DNA from: Cupriavidus pinatubonensis
GTDB taxonomy: Bacteria; Pseudomonadota; Gammaproteobacteria; Burkholderiales; Burkholderiaceae
NCBI RefSeq assembly: GCF_019602855.1
Contig: NZ_CP080767.1
Location: 3,658,001-3,722,000, forward strand
Length of the DNA: 64,000 bases
Direction: 5' to 3'
The notes beneath the pieces were generated by a model. The model was not told the origin of the DNA. It ran no database searches and saw only the letters and a list, made by a program, of their open reading frames with translations. Made by a program: the position numbers and the translations under genes. Shown here in pieces: positions 1 through 7,642 of the stretch (position 1 is its first letter; every line of letters begins with the position of its first letter).

Positions 1-531
1 CGTCATTTCCCAGTGCGGCGTCATGACGTTGACGCCGAGCGCGAGCGCCGCGTCGACCATGTCCTGGCCCTTGGTCCACAGCGCGGTGGCGGAGCCCTGC
101 CACGTGTCGCCGCCGTCGAGCAGCAGCGCGCCAGGGCGGCTCGCCTTCATGCGCTTGACCAGCGTTGCCAGGTGCGCAAACCCGCCGACCTTGCCATAGC
201 GCTGCGCAGCCTCGGTGAAGTCGAGGTATGTGAATGCGTGCGCCTGCGGCGTGCCGGGGCGGATGCCGTAATGGCGCAGCAGCGCGTCGCCGACGAGATG
301 CGGTGGCTTGCCGGCATAGGCACCGATGCCAAGGTTGACGTTCGGTTCACGGAAGTACACCGGCCGCAGTTGTGCGTGGCAGTCGGTGAAGTGCAGCAGG
401 TGGACATTGCCGAAGCGCGGCAGGTCATACATGGCCTCGGCGGATTTCGCCGCCTGGGCCGCGCTGGCGGGGAAGCTCATGCCGCTGGCGCCGGCAATGG
501 CCAGCACCTGCAGGAACTCGCGTCGGTTCAT
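1..531 (-). CDS. soxB: SoxB thiosulfohydrolase, N-terminal part (cut by window edge)
   Basis: The first 177 residues of the dimanganese hydrolase that releases sulfate from the sulfane sulfur bound to SoxYZ. A twin-arginine export signal (RREFLQVLAIAG) starts the protein, as expected for a periplasmic Sox enzyme that folds before export. Metallophosphatase metal motifs are visible: HFTDCHAQ near residue 48 and LDGGDTWQGS near residue 140. The ATG at 531 gives the Tat signal at the very N-terminus. It is the last visible gene of the minus-strand sox cluster, and the C-terminal two thirds lie to the left of the window. Identification is strong from the motifs and the neighbouring soxA, soxX, soxY and soxZ. 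Confidence 0.95.
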   Translation of the reverse strand, partial: MNRREFLQVLAIAGASGMSFPASAAQAAKSAEAMYDLPRFGNVHLLHFTDCHAQLRPVYFREPNVNLGIGAYAGKPPHLVGDALLRHYGIRPGTPQAHAFTYLDFTEAAQRYGKVGGFAHLATLVKRMKASRPGALLLDGGDTWQGSATALWTKGQDMVDAALALGVNVMTPHWEMT

Positions 532-657
532 GTCGTCGTCTCTTCCTGTGGAATCGGCGTGCCGGTGGGCGCCGTGCAGGGCATGCAAGGCGCTTCCGGC
601 ATCGGTTTCATGTTGGCCGCGCGCCGATAAACGTTGGCACACGCGGCAAGGCGTAAT

Positions 658-1155
658 TCAGGGCTTGGCGTAGCGGTCGAGCGCCGCGACTTCGTCTTCG
701 AGCATCTCGCCCACTTCCTTCTGCACCACGCGCCCGCGTGCATCGATCACGTACAGCTCCGGCAGGCCCTTGCGCGGGCTGATTGCCGTACGCAGTGCCG
801 GCGAGTCCATGGTGACGGGGAAGGTGTAGCCGCGCTTGCGCAGGTACTCGGTTGCCTCGCGCGGATCCTTGTCGATGCTGATGGTCAGCACCTGCAGTCG
901 CGTGCCGCGCGTGCGTTCGTAGAGCTTCTGCAGGCGCGGGTTCTGCATGGCGCAGAACGGGCACCACGACGCCCATACCTCGACGATCAACGGCTTGCCG
1001 GCAAGCGATGCAGCGGTCAGCGTGCGTCCGTCCAGCGTCTGCACATCGGGCAGGCGCACCGTGTCGCCCACCTCCAGCGCGCGGGCGCCGCCGGCACCGG
1101 CCATCAGGCCGAAAGCCAGCAGCCACGCGATGAGCGATGAACGGACGCGCAGCAT
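658..1155 (-). CDS. soxW: SoxW-like periplasmic TlpA-family thioredoxin
   Basis: A 165-residue exported thioredoxin of the TlpA/SoxW type. A hydrophobic signal sequence (residues 1-26) precedes the thioredoxin fold, with the redox pair Cys65-Cys68 in WCPFC and a cis-proline region in GLPELYVID. In Sox clusters such proteins keep periplasmic thiols, probably SoxY and the cytochromes, in the reduced state. It lies 9 bases after soxX and about 125 bases before soxB, so it should be co-transcribed. No SoxV/CcdA-type electron donor is encoded nearby, so reductant must come from a distant CcdA/DsbD protein. The name soxW rests on context; a general TlpA annotation would also fit. Confidence 0.85.
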   Translation of the reverse strand: MLRVRSSLIAWLLAFGLMAGAGGARALEVGDTVRLPDVQTLDGRTLTAASLAGKPLIVEVWASWCPFCAMQNPRLQKLYERTRGTRLQVLTISIDKDPREATEYLRKRGYTFPVTMDSPALRTAISPRKGLPELYVIDARGRVVQKEVGEMLEDEVAALDRYAKP

Positions 1156-1164
1156 GCCGTGCCC

Positions 1165-1839
1165 TTACTGGTTGACCGGCGAAGCCGGGTCCAGCAGCAG
1201 CGCCATCACGTCGCGAATCTGCGCTTCGGTCAGGATGCCCTTGTGGCCGAAGCGCGGCATATTCGAGCACGCCGCGTAGGCGCTGGAGTCCCAGATCTTG
1301 CCCCACGTGTACTTGACCACGTCATCGGAATTGCCGCGCAGCTTGCCGTACTGGTACAGCGACGGGCCGATATTGCCGAACGAGATCTCGGCCTTGGTCA
1401 TCTGGTGGCACGCGTAGCAGTTGCCACCGTTGACGCCGCCGACCTGGTCGGAGAACTGCATGCCGCGGCCGTTCTGCGCGACCTTCTCGCCTTCCTTCCA
1501 GTCGCCGAGCCACTTGCCATCGGCGGGATACTTCACCTGCTTGATCTCGGCAGCTTCGATCTTCTTGGCCGTGGCAGCCGGCACCTTGCTGCGGTCCGGA
1601 TACTGGCTGCAGGCTTGCTGCATGGCATCCTGGTTGAGCACGCCTTCGACGGTGGCCGGGCCCTTGGACGAGAACGAGCCTTCGATCAGGTGCTTCATGT
1701 CGGCGCTGCTCACGGCGGCGGCCTTGCCCTTTGCCGCCGGCTTGGCCTTGGCATTGTCCTGCGCGACGGCACCGGTGCTGGCGGCCAGCGCCAGGGCGGC
1801 CGCGAGCCACACGCTGTATTGCTTGGTGAATCGTTGCAT
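1165..1839 (-). CDS. soxX: SoxX c-type cytochrome subunit
   Basis: A 224-residue monoheme cytochrome c, the SoxX partner of SoxA. The SoxAX complex oxidatively couples thiosulfate to the C-terminal cysteine of SoxY in the periplasm. A cleavable signal peptide ends around AVAQ (residue 27). The heme motif CYACH lies at residues 141-145, and a likely distal methionine sits in CSNMPRFGH near the C-terminus. It is longer than minimal SoxX because of an N-terminal extension (about residues 28-110) with its own cysteine, as in larger betaproteobacterial SoxX proteins. It follows soxA by 18 bases in the same operon. Confidence 0.95.
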   Translation of the reverse strand: MQRFTKQYSVWLAAALALAASTGAVAQDNAKAKPAAKGKAAAVSSADMKHLIEGSFSSKGPATVEGVLNQDAMQQACSQYPDRSKVPAATAKKIEAAEIKQVKYPADGKWLGDWKEGEKVAQNGRGMQFSDQVGGVNGGNCYACHQMTKAEISFGNIGPSLYQYGKLRGNSDDVVKYTWGKIWDSSAYAACSNMPRFGHKGILTEAQIRDVMALLLDPASPVNQ

Positions 1840-1857
1840 GTTTGTCTCCCGTGCTCG

Positions 1858-2685
1858 TCAGCGCTTCATGGCGGGGCCATCGTAGGTGCCGCCGTTCGCG
1901 TTCCTGGCCAGGAACATGGTGAGGGCGGTGATCACGTCCGAGCCGTAAGCGGGCTCGGGAAAGCGCTGCTGGCGCAGGCAGTCGTACAGGCGGTGCTGCA
2001 TGGTGCGTACCTCGCCCTGCGAGACACGGTAGGCCGGCCACGTGGTGTAGGCCGCCTGTGCGCCCTTCTCGGTCAGAAGGTTGGGCAGGTCCTGCAGGCG
2101 GATGCGCTGGCCATCCACGGCATGGCAAGTAGCGCACGCAAAGTCATAGGCGCCGCCGCGGTAGAAGAACATCTTCTGGCCGAGCGCGTAGGTGCGCTGC
2201 TCTTCCGGATGGCTCAGCTGGACGTTCATCTTCACGCCGCGCGATTCGGCCGTCAGGTACGAGGCCAGGCGCTCGATGTCCGACGGCTTGCCCGACGACG
2301 AGAAAGGGTTGGCCATCGCCTCTTCCTTGGTCAGACCCTGGAGCGTCACGCGGCAATAGGCCAGGCGCTGTTCGAGGTCCATGACCTTGCCCGTGTCCTT
2401 GAAGTAGCGCGGCAGTTCGGCGTAGGCGCCCTTGGTCACGCCCGGGCCCTTGCCCAGGTCGCACTGTTCGAGCGAGACGTTCTTCGGGCCGGCAGGCTTT
2501 TTCCACAGTTCTTCGCCGGCGGCTTCCCACAGTTCGGCGGGATTGCCTTCGGCCAGCATCTGACGGTACTTGGCGATTTCGTCGGCGGTGCTGCCCTGCG
2601 CGTGCACGGCGGCCGCCAGGGTCAGCGCGGTGGCGCCGGCTGCCGCCAGCGCGGCGCCCGAGGCCAGGCGTCGGATCTTGGTCAT
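1858..2685 (-). CDS. soxA: SoxA, L-cysteine S-thiosulfotransferase subunit
   Basis: A 275-residue diheme-fold SoxA that has kept only the C-terminal heme site. CATCH is at residues 184-188, and the catalytic/axial Cys236 is in the motif DCLRQQRFPEP. The N-terminal half keeps Cys75 and Cys111 but has no CXXCH, so the first heme is absent and these two probably form a disulfide, as in known monoheme SoxA proteins. The start at 2685 was chosen because it gives a proper signal peptide (MTKIRRLASGAALAAAG) behind a strong GGAG ribosome site; the open frame continues 36 codons further upstream but without signal-peptide character. With SoxX it forms the SoxAX enzyme. Confidence 0.95.
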   Translation of the reverse strand: MTKIRRLASGAALAAAGATALTLAAAVHAQGSTADEIAKYRQMLAEGNPAELWEAAGEELWKKPAGPKNVSLEQCDLGKGPGVTKGAYAELPRYFKDTGKVMDLEQRLAYCRVTLQGLTKEEAMANPFSSSGKPSDIERLASYLTAESRGVKMNVQLSHPEEQRTYALGQKMFFYRGGAYDFACATCHAVDGQRIRLQDLPNLLTEKGAQAAYTTWPAYRVSQGEVRTMQHRLYDCLRQQRFPEPAYGSDVITALTMFLARNANGGTYDGPAMKR

Positions 2686-2761
2686 TGGGGGCTTCTCCTC
2701 CCGGCCGCTCGCGCGCCGGGTTGTTCTTCTGTCTCCGGGCCTTCCCTCGCCCGGGCCGTCC

Positions 2762-3220
2762 TCAAGGCTTGATGTAGGCGTAGCCTTCGTCAAACTGCAG
2801 GCGCGCGATTTCCACCACGCCGGCCGGTACGATCTTGCTTTCCATCAGCAGGCTCGACTCGGAAATCTTGCGTGCCGTCAGCGTATTGCGGCACACGCGG
2901 AACTCGACACCGGCCGAAGCCAGCGCGCCTACGGGGCCTTCAAAGGTGTTGCCGCGCGAATCCTTGGCGCCTTCCACCAGGAAATCCACGCCGTAGCCGA
3001 ACGCGACCACAACGATCTTCGTACCCGGCGCGCCGTTCAGGTGGTTGCGCAGATTGCCCATCGCGCGCACCGCCTGGTCGATGCCTTCCGAAAGCTGGTA
3101 CACCACCTTGACGCGGCCGCCCTTGCCAGCGGATGGGGCCGGCGCAGCTTGCGCCGACGCCTTTGCCGCCAGTCCGATGGCGGCCAGCGCCGCCGATGCC
3201 CGAATAAATGCTCGCCGCAT
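2762..3220 (-). CDS. Exported DsrE-family protein in the sox operon
   Basis: A 152-residue DsrE/DsrF-like protein with a signal peptide (about residues 1-24, ending AKASAQA). The fold is recognisable from the VKVVYQL strand, TKIVVVAFGYGVDFL and a conserved single cysteine, Cys110, in FRVCRNTL. DsrE-like proteins carry persulfidic sulfur on such a cysteine. It is inserted between soxZ and soxA, so a role in holding or passing sulfane sulfur in the periplasm is a reasonable inference. The classic cytoplasmic DsrEFH trimer partners are not present. Function is not established by sequence alone. Confidence 0.8.
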   Translation of the reverse strand: MRRAFIRASAALAAIGLAAKASAQAAPAPSAGKGGRVKVVYQLSEGIDQAVRAMGNLRNHLNGAPGTKIVVVAFGYGVDFLVEGAKDSRGNTFEGPVGALASAGVEFRVCRNTLTARKISESSLLMESKIVPAGVVEIARLQFDEGYAYIKP

Positions 3221-3287
3221 GATTGTTCCCGAGGTCAGTTTCCGACCAGAACCATAGCAGACGACGGCCAGGCGCGCCGCGCGCGAA

Positions 3288-3599
3288 TCAGGCGATGGTC
3301 GCTTCGTCGGTGCGCTTGTCGCCGCGGTTGTCGATCCAGGTCACGGTGACCTTGTCGCCCTTGGCGCCGCCCTTGAACTTGAAGTTCAGGAACGGGTCCT
3401 TCGACACTGCCGGCCCGAACTGGGCGCGGAACACTTCCTTGCCCTTGCACTGGGCACTGACGGTCTGGATATGCCACGCCGGAATGGTCTTGCCGGCGCT
3501 GTCCTTGCGCTGGCCGGTTTCCATGTCGTGCTTCATCAGAATCTTGACGTCGACCACGCCGCCGTTTTCGGTGGCGCGTACGCGCATCGGGTCTGCCAT
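3288..3599 (-). CDS. soxZ: SoxZ sulfur-carrier complex subunit
   Basis: A 103-residue SoxZ. It has no signal peptide and is expected to be exported with SoxY by hitch-hiking on the SoxY Tat signal. Family features include PMRVRATENGGVVDVKILMKHDMETG at the start and the Ig-like core ending in GDKVTVTWIDNRGD. It forms the SoxYZ heterodimer that presents the substrate-carrying cysteine of SoxY to the other Sox enzymes. It lies 46 bases downstream of soxY, which agrees with stoichiometric co-expression. Confidence 0.96.
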   Translation of the reverse strand: MADPMRVRATENGGVVDVKILMKHDMETGQRKDSAGKTIPAWHIQTVSAQCKGKEVFRAQFGPAVSKDPFLNFKFKGGAKGDKVTVTWIDNRGDKRTDEATIA

Positions 3600-3645
3600 T
3601 GCTCTCTCCTGTTGCAGATGATCGTGGATTGGCGGGGCGCGGGGC

Positions 3646-4101
3646 TCAGCCGCCGCAGCCGCCCAAGGTGACCTTGATTTCCTTGGATGCCACGTACCAC
3701 TTGCCGCCGGCCTTGACCGCGGCGTGCACCACGGAGGTCTGGCCCATCTTCACGCGCGTGGAGACGAACGGTTCGGTGCCTGCCGGGATCACGAAATCCG
3801 CGGCCAGCGTGTTGGGGTTCTTTTCGACCAGGATCGCGATCTGCTCGGTATCCGGGATCGTGCTGGTCACGGCCACCGGCACCACGGCGCCGTTTTCGGC
3901 GATGTCCGGGGCGTTGAAGGTGATGGCGGTGCTCTTTTCCGTGCCACTGCCGCCCAGGGCCTTGATCACATCGGCCACGCTCTTGCCGTCAAAAGCGGTC
4001 TTGTTCCACTCGGCTGCCTGCGCTTCGGTGATCAGGCCCGTTGCGGCCATCAGCGACAGGACAGCGGTGACCCGCAGTACTTCTCTTCGTTTCGAATTCA
4101 T
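3646..4101 (-). CDS. soxY: SoxY sulfur-carrier protein
   Basis: A 151-residue SoxY, the swinging-arm sulfur carrier of the Sox cycle. It ends in the diagnostic GGCGG pentapeptide, whose Cys149 carries the thiosulfate, sulfane and sulfonate intermediates. The N-terminus MNSKRREVLRVTAVLSL is Tat-like and is followed by a cleavage region around TEAQA (about residue 29). The ATG at 4101 was chosen because it gives the export signal; the frame is open further upstream into the intergenic DNA but reads as low-quality sequence there. soxZ follows directly. Confidence 0.97.
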   Translation of the reverse strand: MNSKRREVLRVTAVLSLMAATGLITEAQAAEWNKTAFDGKSVADVIKALGGSGTEKSTAITFNAPDIAENGAVVPVAVTSTIPDTEQIAILVEKNPNTLAADFVIPAGTEPFVSTRVKMGQTSVVHAAVKAGGKWYVASKEIKVTLGGCGG

Positions 4102-4268
4102 TGTGCTTTGCTCTCCGGCTACTCCGTTCCCAGTCGTGGTTGACCGCTTGGGGCGGTGCTTGCTGCATGCGGCCGGTGCTTTGCCGGCCGCTGTGCTCTG
4201 TACCCAGGTCCGCACGGCGGAGGCCGGCGAGCCTGTTGCATCGGTTTGTCTGCCCTTGCGGGCCTTGC

Positions 4269-4595
4269 TTACTTGGCCGGCGCGCCAGCCAGCACCCACT
4301 CGACGACCGTCTTGATGTCGGCGTCGCTCACGCCGGCATTGGCGGGCATCGGCACCGGGCCCCACACGCCGGAACCACCTTGCTTGACCTTCTTGGTCAG
4401 GGTCGCAAGGGCGTTCTTGTCGCCCTTGTACTTGGCGGCCACGTCCTTGTAGGCCGGGCCAACCAGCTTCTTGTCGACCTGGTGGCAACCCATGCAGGCG
4501 TTCTTGTTGGCGATCTCCTGTGCCTTGGCGGCATCGACCGCGTGGGCCGATGCGGCGGCGCCCAGCATCAGCGCTGCGATGACAAACTGCTTCAT
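4269..4595 (-). CDS. Periplasmic class I cytochrome c (c551/c552 type)
   Basis: A 108-residue small cytochrome c with a clean signal peptide (MKQFVIAALMLGAAASAHA), heme motif CMGCH at residues 34-38 and a methionine ligand in GPVPMPAN. It lies between soxD and soxY, and its sequence resembles the C-terminal heme domain of the neighbouring SoxD (KVVGPSF/KLVGPAY, GAWGSVPMP/GVWGPVPMP), which suggests a shared origin. It probably accepts electrons from SoxAX or SoxCD and passes them to a terminal oxidase. A strong RBS is not obvious, but the start is well defined by the signal peptide. Confidence 0.9.
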   Translation of the reverse strand: MKQFVIAALMLGAAASAHAVDAAKAQEIANKNACMGCHQVDKKLVGPAYKDVAAKYKGDKNALATLTKKVKQGGSGVWGPVPMPANAGVSDADIKTVVEWVLAGAPAK

Positions 4596-4713
4596 TATTA
4601 AGCTCCAAGCTTTTGAAAAGCCGTGGGGACGGCAAAGGCCACGTCACAACCGGACTGCGTTGCGACATAACACACTCTGGCCGCCGCCTGGGGGCACTCC
4701 AGCGGCCAGCCCG

Positions 4714-5748
4714 CTATTTTGCCTCAAGAATCCACCCTACCATCGCGCGGATGTCCGAATCCGGGATCTGTGGCTGCGGCGGCATCGGCACGCTGCCCCA
4801 CGCGCCCTGCCCGCCGGCCTTGACCTTGCGCTCCAGCGCGGCGTGCGCGTCACCCTGGCCGCGGTATTTGCTCGCGATATCCGAAAATGACGGGCCGACC
4901 ACTTTCCGGTCGAGCGCATGGCAGGCCATGCATTGGTACTGGCCGGTGAGCTTTGCGCCGGGTGCGACCGGCGCGGAAGCCACCGTCGCCGCGGTCGTCA
5001 GCGCTGCCACGCCGCGCGTCGGCCCAAACCCGCGTTGTTGCTGGGACAGGTCGCCATGCGCGTCGCGTGCGTACGCTGGCATCGCCGAGACAACCTTCAC
5101 TGTCGCTTCGCAGTCCTTCATGCATGCCGTGTTGCGCGTGTCGGGCCGACCACGACCGGGCCACATGCCGTGGTTCGTGGTCATGCCGTTGCGGTTCGGC
5201 ATCTTGCGCTGGACTTCGGCGATGTTGGCGTCCGACAGCGTGAAATCGGCCGGGACGATCTCCCCGAGGTTCAGCAGATACGCCGTGACGGCATAGACAT
5301 CGTCGGCATTCAAGCTGCGCGGCGCATTCCACGGCATCGCCCGGTGGATGTAATCCCACAGCGTGCTGACCGTGCTCACCTTCATTAGCGTCGTGCGGTA
5401 CGGCTGGTTGCCGGTCATTGCGGCGACGCGGCCGGTGCGGACATCGTCGGCCGTGGTGCCCCCCACGATCGGCGAGAACACCTCGTTCGATTCGCCGAAG
5501 TCGCCATGGCAGGACGCGCACTTGCCATCCCAGATCTTCTGGCCCTGCGACACCGTGCCGCTGCCCTTGGGCAGGCCCTGGAAGTCGGGGCGCACGTCGA
5601 TGTCCCAGGCGGCGACTTCCGCTGCTGTGGCGGTGCGCCCCAGCGCCGCGCGTGCCGCGGTGGTGTCGGCCGTGCCAGCCCATGCCGCCGAGACCGCGCA
5701 ACCGGCGGCAAGTGCCAGGACGCGTGCCATGTCAGCCCACATGGACAT
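4714..5748 (-). CDS. soxD: SoxD diheme cytochrome c subunit of sulfur dehydrogenase
   Basis: A 344-residue exported protein with two heme motifs, CASCH at residues 77-81 and CMACH at residues 273-277, joined by a central segment of about 100 residues that also holds two non-heme cysteines (TACMKDCEA, near residues 209-213). SoxCD performs the six-electron oxidation of the sulfane sulfur on SoxY, and SoxD is the electron-transfer subunit. The ATG used here overlaps the end of soxC by 17 bases; a second ATG at 5730 would start just after the soxC stop and still leave a signal peptide, so the exact start is uncertain. Having soxCD implies complete oxidation to sulfate without sulfur globules. 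Confidence 0.94.
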   Translation of the reverse strand: MSMWADMARVLALAAGCAVSAAWAGTADTTAARAALGRTATAAEVAAWDIDVRPDFQGLPKGSGTVSQGQKIWDGKCASCHGDFGESNEVFSPIVGGTTADDVRTGRVAAMTGNQPYRTTLMKVSTVSTLWDYIHRAMPWNAPRSLNADDVYAVTAYLLNLGEIVPADFTLSDANIAEVQRKMPNRNGMTTNHGMWPGRGRPDTRNTACMKDCEATVKVVSAMPAYARDAHGDLSQQQRGFGPTRGVAALTTAATVASAPVAPGAKLTGQYQCMACHALDRKVVGPSFSDIASKYRGQGDAHAALERKVKAGGQGAWGSVPMPPQPQIPDSDIRAMVGWILEAK

Positions 5749-7081
5749 TGGACACCTCCCCGCCCTGCGCCACCTGCCAGCTCTGGATGGCGTTGTTGTG
5801 ATAGATCGAGCGCGTGCCGCGCACCGCGCGAAGCTGCGCCATCTTCGGCTGCACGTAGCCGGTTTCGTCGATCGCGCGGCTCTGCAGGATGGCCGGGCCG
5901 CCGTCCCAGACCCAATCCAGGTTGAAGCGCGTCAGGCACTTGGACAGGACCGGCGTCTCCAGCCGCGCCGTGCGCCAGTTGCGGCCGCCGTCGGTCGAGA
6001 CATCGACGCGGCGGATGCGCCCACGCCCGGACCAGGCGAGCCCGCTGATGTTGTAGAAGCCCTGGCCGACCATCTGCTGCCCGCCCGACGGCGAGGTGAT
6101 GACCGACTTGCACTCCTGGATCGACGTGTACTGGCGCAGCTTGCCGTCCGGCATCATGTCGACGTAGTGGATGGTCTCGTCCTTCGCGTTCCACGGCTGG
6201 TCGCCAAGTTCCAGCCGGCGCAGCCACTTGACCCACGACACGCCCTGTACGCCCGGCACCACGAGACGCAACGGATAGCCGTTCTCGGGGCGCAGCATTT
6301 CGCCGTTCATGCCCCATGCGACGATGATCTCGTTGGCCAGCTCCATCGGGATCGTGCGGGTCATGCCTGAGCCATCGCCACCTTCGGCCAGCAGGTACTT
6401 GCCACGGCGGAAGTCTGCACCGGCATCGTCGAGCAACACCTTGAGCGGGACGCCCGTGAATTCGCAGCACGACAGCATGCCGTGCGTGTACTGCACGGTC
6501 GGCACCGCGACGTTGCCCCACTCCATGCCGGTATTGGCGCCGCACTCGATGAAGTGCATGCGCGACACCGAGGGCAGGCGCATCAGGTCATCCATCGTAT
6601 AGACGCGCGGTGCCTTGACGAGCCCGTTGATCATCAGCCGATGGCGGGCCGGGTCGATGTCCTGCCAGCCCTGGTGGTGCCGCTCGAAATGCAGGCCATT
6701 GGGCGTGATGATGCCGAACAGGCCCTGCAGCGGCGCGAACGCGACCGAAGCGGCCGATACGCGCGTCAGACCCGGCGACTCGCGCCGCACCAGGTTCTTC
6801 TCATGAACGGAGGGCTGGCCGTACGGCCGCGCCGCCACTGGCTGGCCCAGCGACGTGGCCCAAGGCTGCGGCTCGAGGATGGCGGGATCGCCCTCGCCAG
6901 CCAGCGCACGCCGGCCCAGCGTTGCCGCAGCCACGCCGGCTGCGGCGCCAAGGAAGCTCTTGCGCAGGAAGTCGCGCCGCGGGCTGTCGAGGCCGTGCCG
7001 GGCGATGTCTTGCTGCAGCGATGCGCTGACGAAGTGCTCGGGCGCGGACACGATGCGCCCGCGCGGTGTGCGTTCCTGCAA
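5732..7081 (-). CDS. soxC: SoxC molybdopterin sulfur dehydrogenase
   Basis: A 449-residue sulfite-oxidase-family molybdenum protein, the catalytic subunit of SoxCD. The Tat motif RRDFLRKSFLGAAAG lies at residues 35-49 after a longer N-terminal stretch. The molybdenum-coordinating Cys180 is in HFIECGANTG, and a C-terminal dimerisation domain contains STDGGRNWRTA. It is the first structural gene after soxR (69-base gap) and overlaps soxD. Length and motifs match SoxC better than YedY/MsrP, which is shorter and lacks this C-terminal domain. Confidence 0.95.
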   Translation of the reverse strand: MQERTPRGRIVSAPEHFVSASLQQDIARHGLDSPRRDFLRKSFLGAAAGVAAATLGRRALAGEGDPAILEPQPWATSLGQPVAARPYGQPSVHEKNLVRRESPGLTRVSAASVAFAPLQGLFGIITPNGLHFERHHQGWQDIDPARHRLMINGLVKAPRVYTMDDLMRLPSVSRMHFIECGANTGMEWGNVAVPTVQYTHGMLSCCEFTGVPLKVLLDDAGADFRRGKYLLAEGGDGSGMTRTIPMELANEIIVAWGMNGEMLRPENGYPLRLVVPGVQGVSWVKWLRRLELGDQPWNAKDETIHYVDMMPDGKLRQYTSIQECKSVITSPSGGQQMVGQGFYNISGLAWSGRGRIRRVDVSTDGGRNWRTARLETPVLSKCLTRFNLDWVWDGGPAILQSRAIDETGYVQPKMAQLRAVRGTRSIYHNNAIQSWQVAQGGEVSNVHVG

Positions 7082-7150
7082 TGCCGTCTCCTCCGGCGCG
7101 TCAGCGGTGGCGGCGCGCCTGTTCTGATGCGGTTTGCAGGAAGAGCTAGG

Positions 7151-7531
7151 CTACTGCGCGGCCTTGCGCCGGCGGGCGGGGGACGGTGCAGGCTGGGTCA
7201 TGAAGCGGTCGACCGCGTTGGAGGGCAAGGCATTGTCCTCCAGCCGGCTGGCCACCTGCACGCAGACCGTGCGGCACAGTTCCACCACGCTTTCGTCCGC
7301 AATGGCGTAGAACACGAGGTTCGCTTCCTTGCGGCGCGACAGCACGCCCGAGCGGTACATCGCGTTGAGATGCCGCGAAACATTGGTCTGGGACGAACCC
7401 ACCGTCTCCACCACCGTGTTCACCGGCTTCTCGCCATCGCACAGGGCGTGCAAGATCTTCAGCCGCGTTGGCTCCGCCAGTAGGCTGAAATATCCCGACA
7501 CCTTCTCGAACACGCGATCCAGCTCTTCCAT
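7151..7531 (-). CDS. soxR: SoxR, ArsR-family repressor of the sox cluster
   Basis: A winged-helix ArsR-family regulator (VSGYFSLLAEPTRLKILHALCDGEKPV, then the recognition segment SSQTNVSRHLNAMYRSGVL). Family members beside sox genes sense persulfide or sulfite through a cysteine pair; candidates here are the Cys in HALCDGE and Cys in ELCRTVCVQV. The frame is open up to 7618, but the start at 7531 (MEELDRVFEKV) is preferred. It lies 17 bases from a perfect dyad at 7549-7570 that would otherwise fall inside the coding region, and it matches the usual N-terminus of the family. The gene reads into soxC and likely represses itself and the cluster until reduced sulfur is present. Confidence 0.87.
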   Translation of the reverse strand: MEELDRVFEKVSGYFSLLAEPTRLKILHALCDGEKPVNTVVETVGSSQTNVSRHLNAMYRSGVLSRRKEANLVFYAIADESVVELCRTVCVQVASRLEDNALPSNAVDRFMTQPAPSPARRRKAAQ

Positions 7532-7548
7532 GCCGTCCAATATATTCG

Positions 7549-7570
7549 TATATGCGTGATTGCGCATATA
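7549..7570. promoter_or_regulatory. Perfect inverted repeat, probable SoxR operator
   Basis: TATATGCG-N6-CGCATATA is an exact 8-base dyad, strikingly AT-rich for this genome. It lies 18-39 bases upstream of the preferred soxR start, where an ArsR-family repressor would cover the promoter. A further AT-rich stretch (AATATATTCGTATAT, 7540-7553) abuts it and may be part of the -10 region or a second half-site. Confidence 0.72.
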
Positions 7571-7642
7571 GTGTTTACCCATTGATGCAGAACAGCATGA
7601 TTGTGCCGCCAGTCGCACGGCGGCACCAGAACTCGCTAGAGA

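Noticed and set aside
1159..2772. A long open frame on the plus strand opposite soxX and soxA
   Set aside because: It mirrors the codon bias of the strongly supported minus-strand genes, has no domain, signal or RBS of its own, and is typical of high-GC antisense frames.
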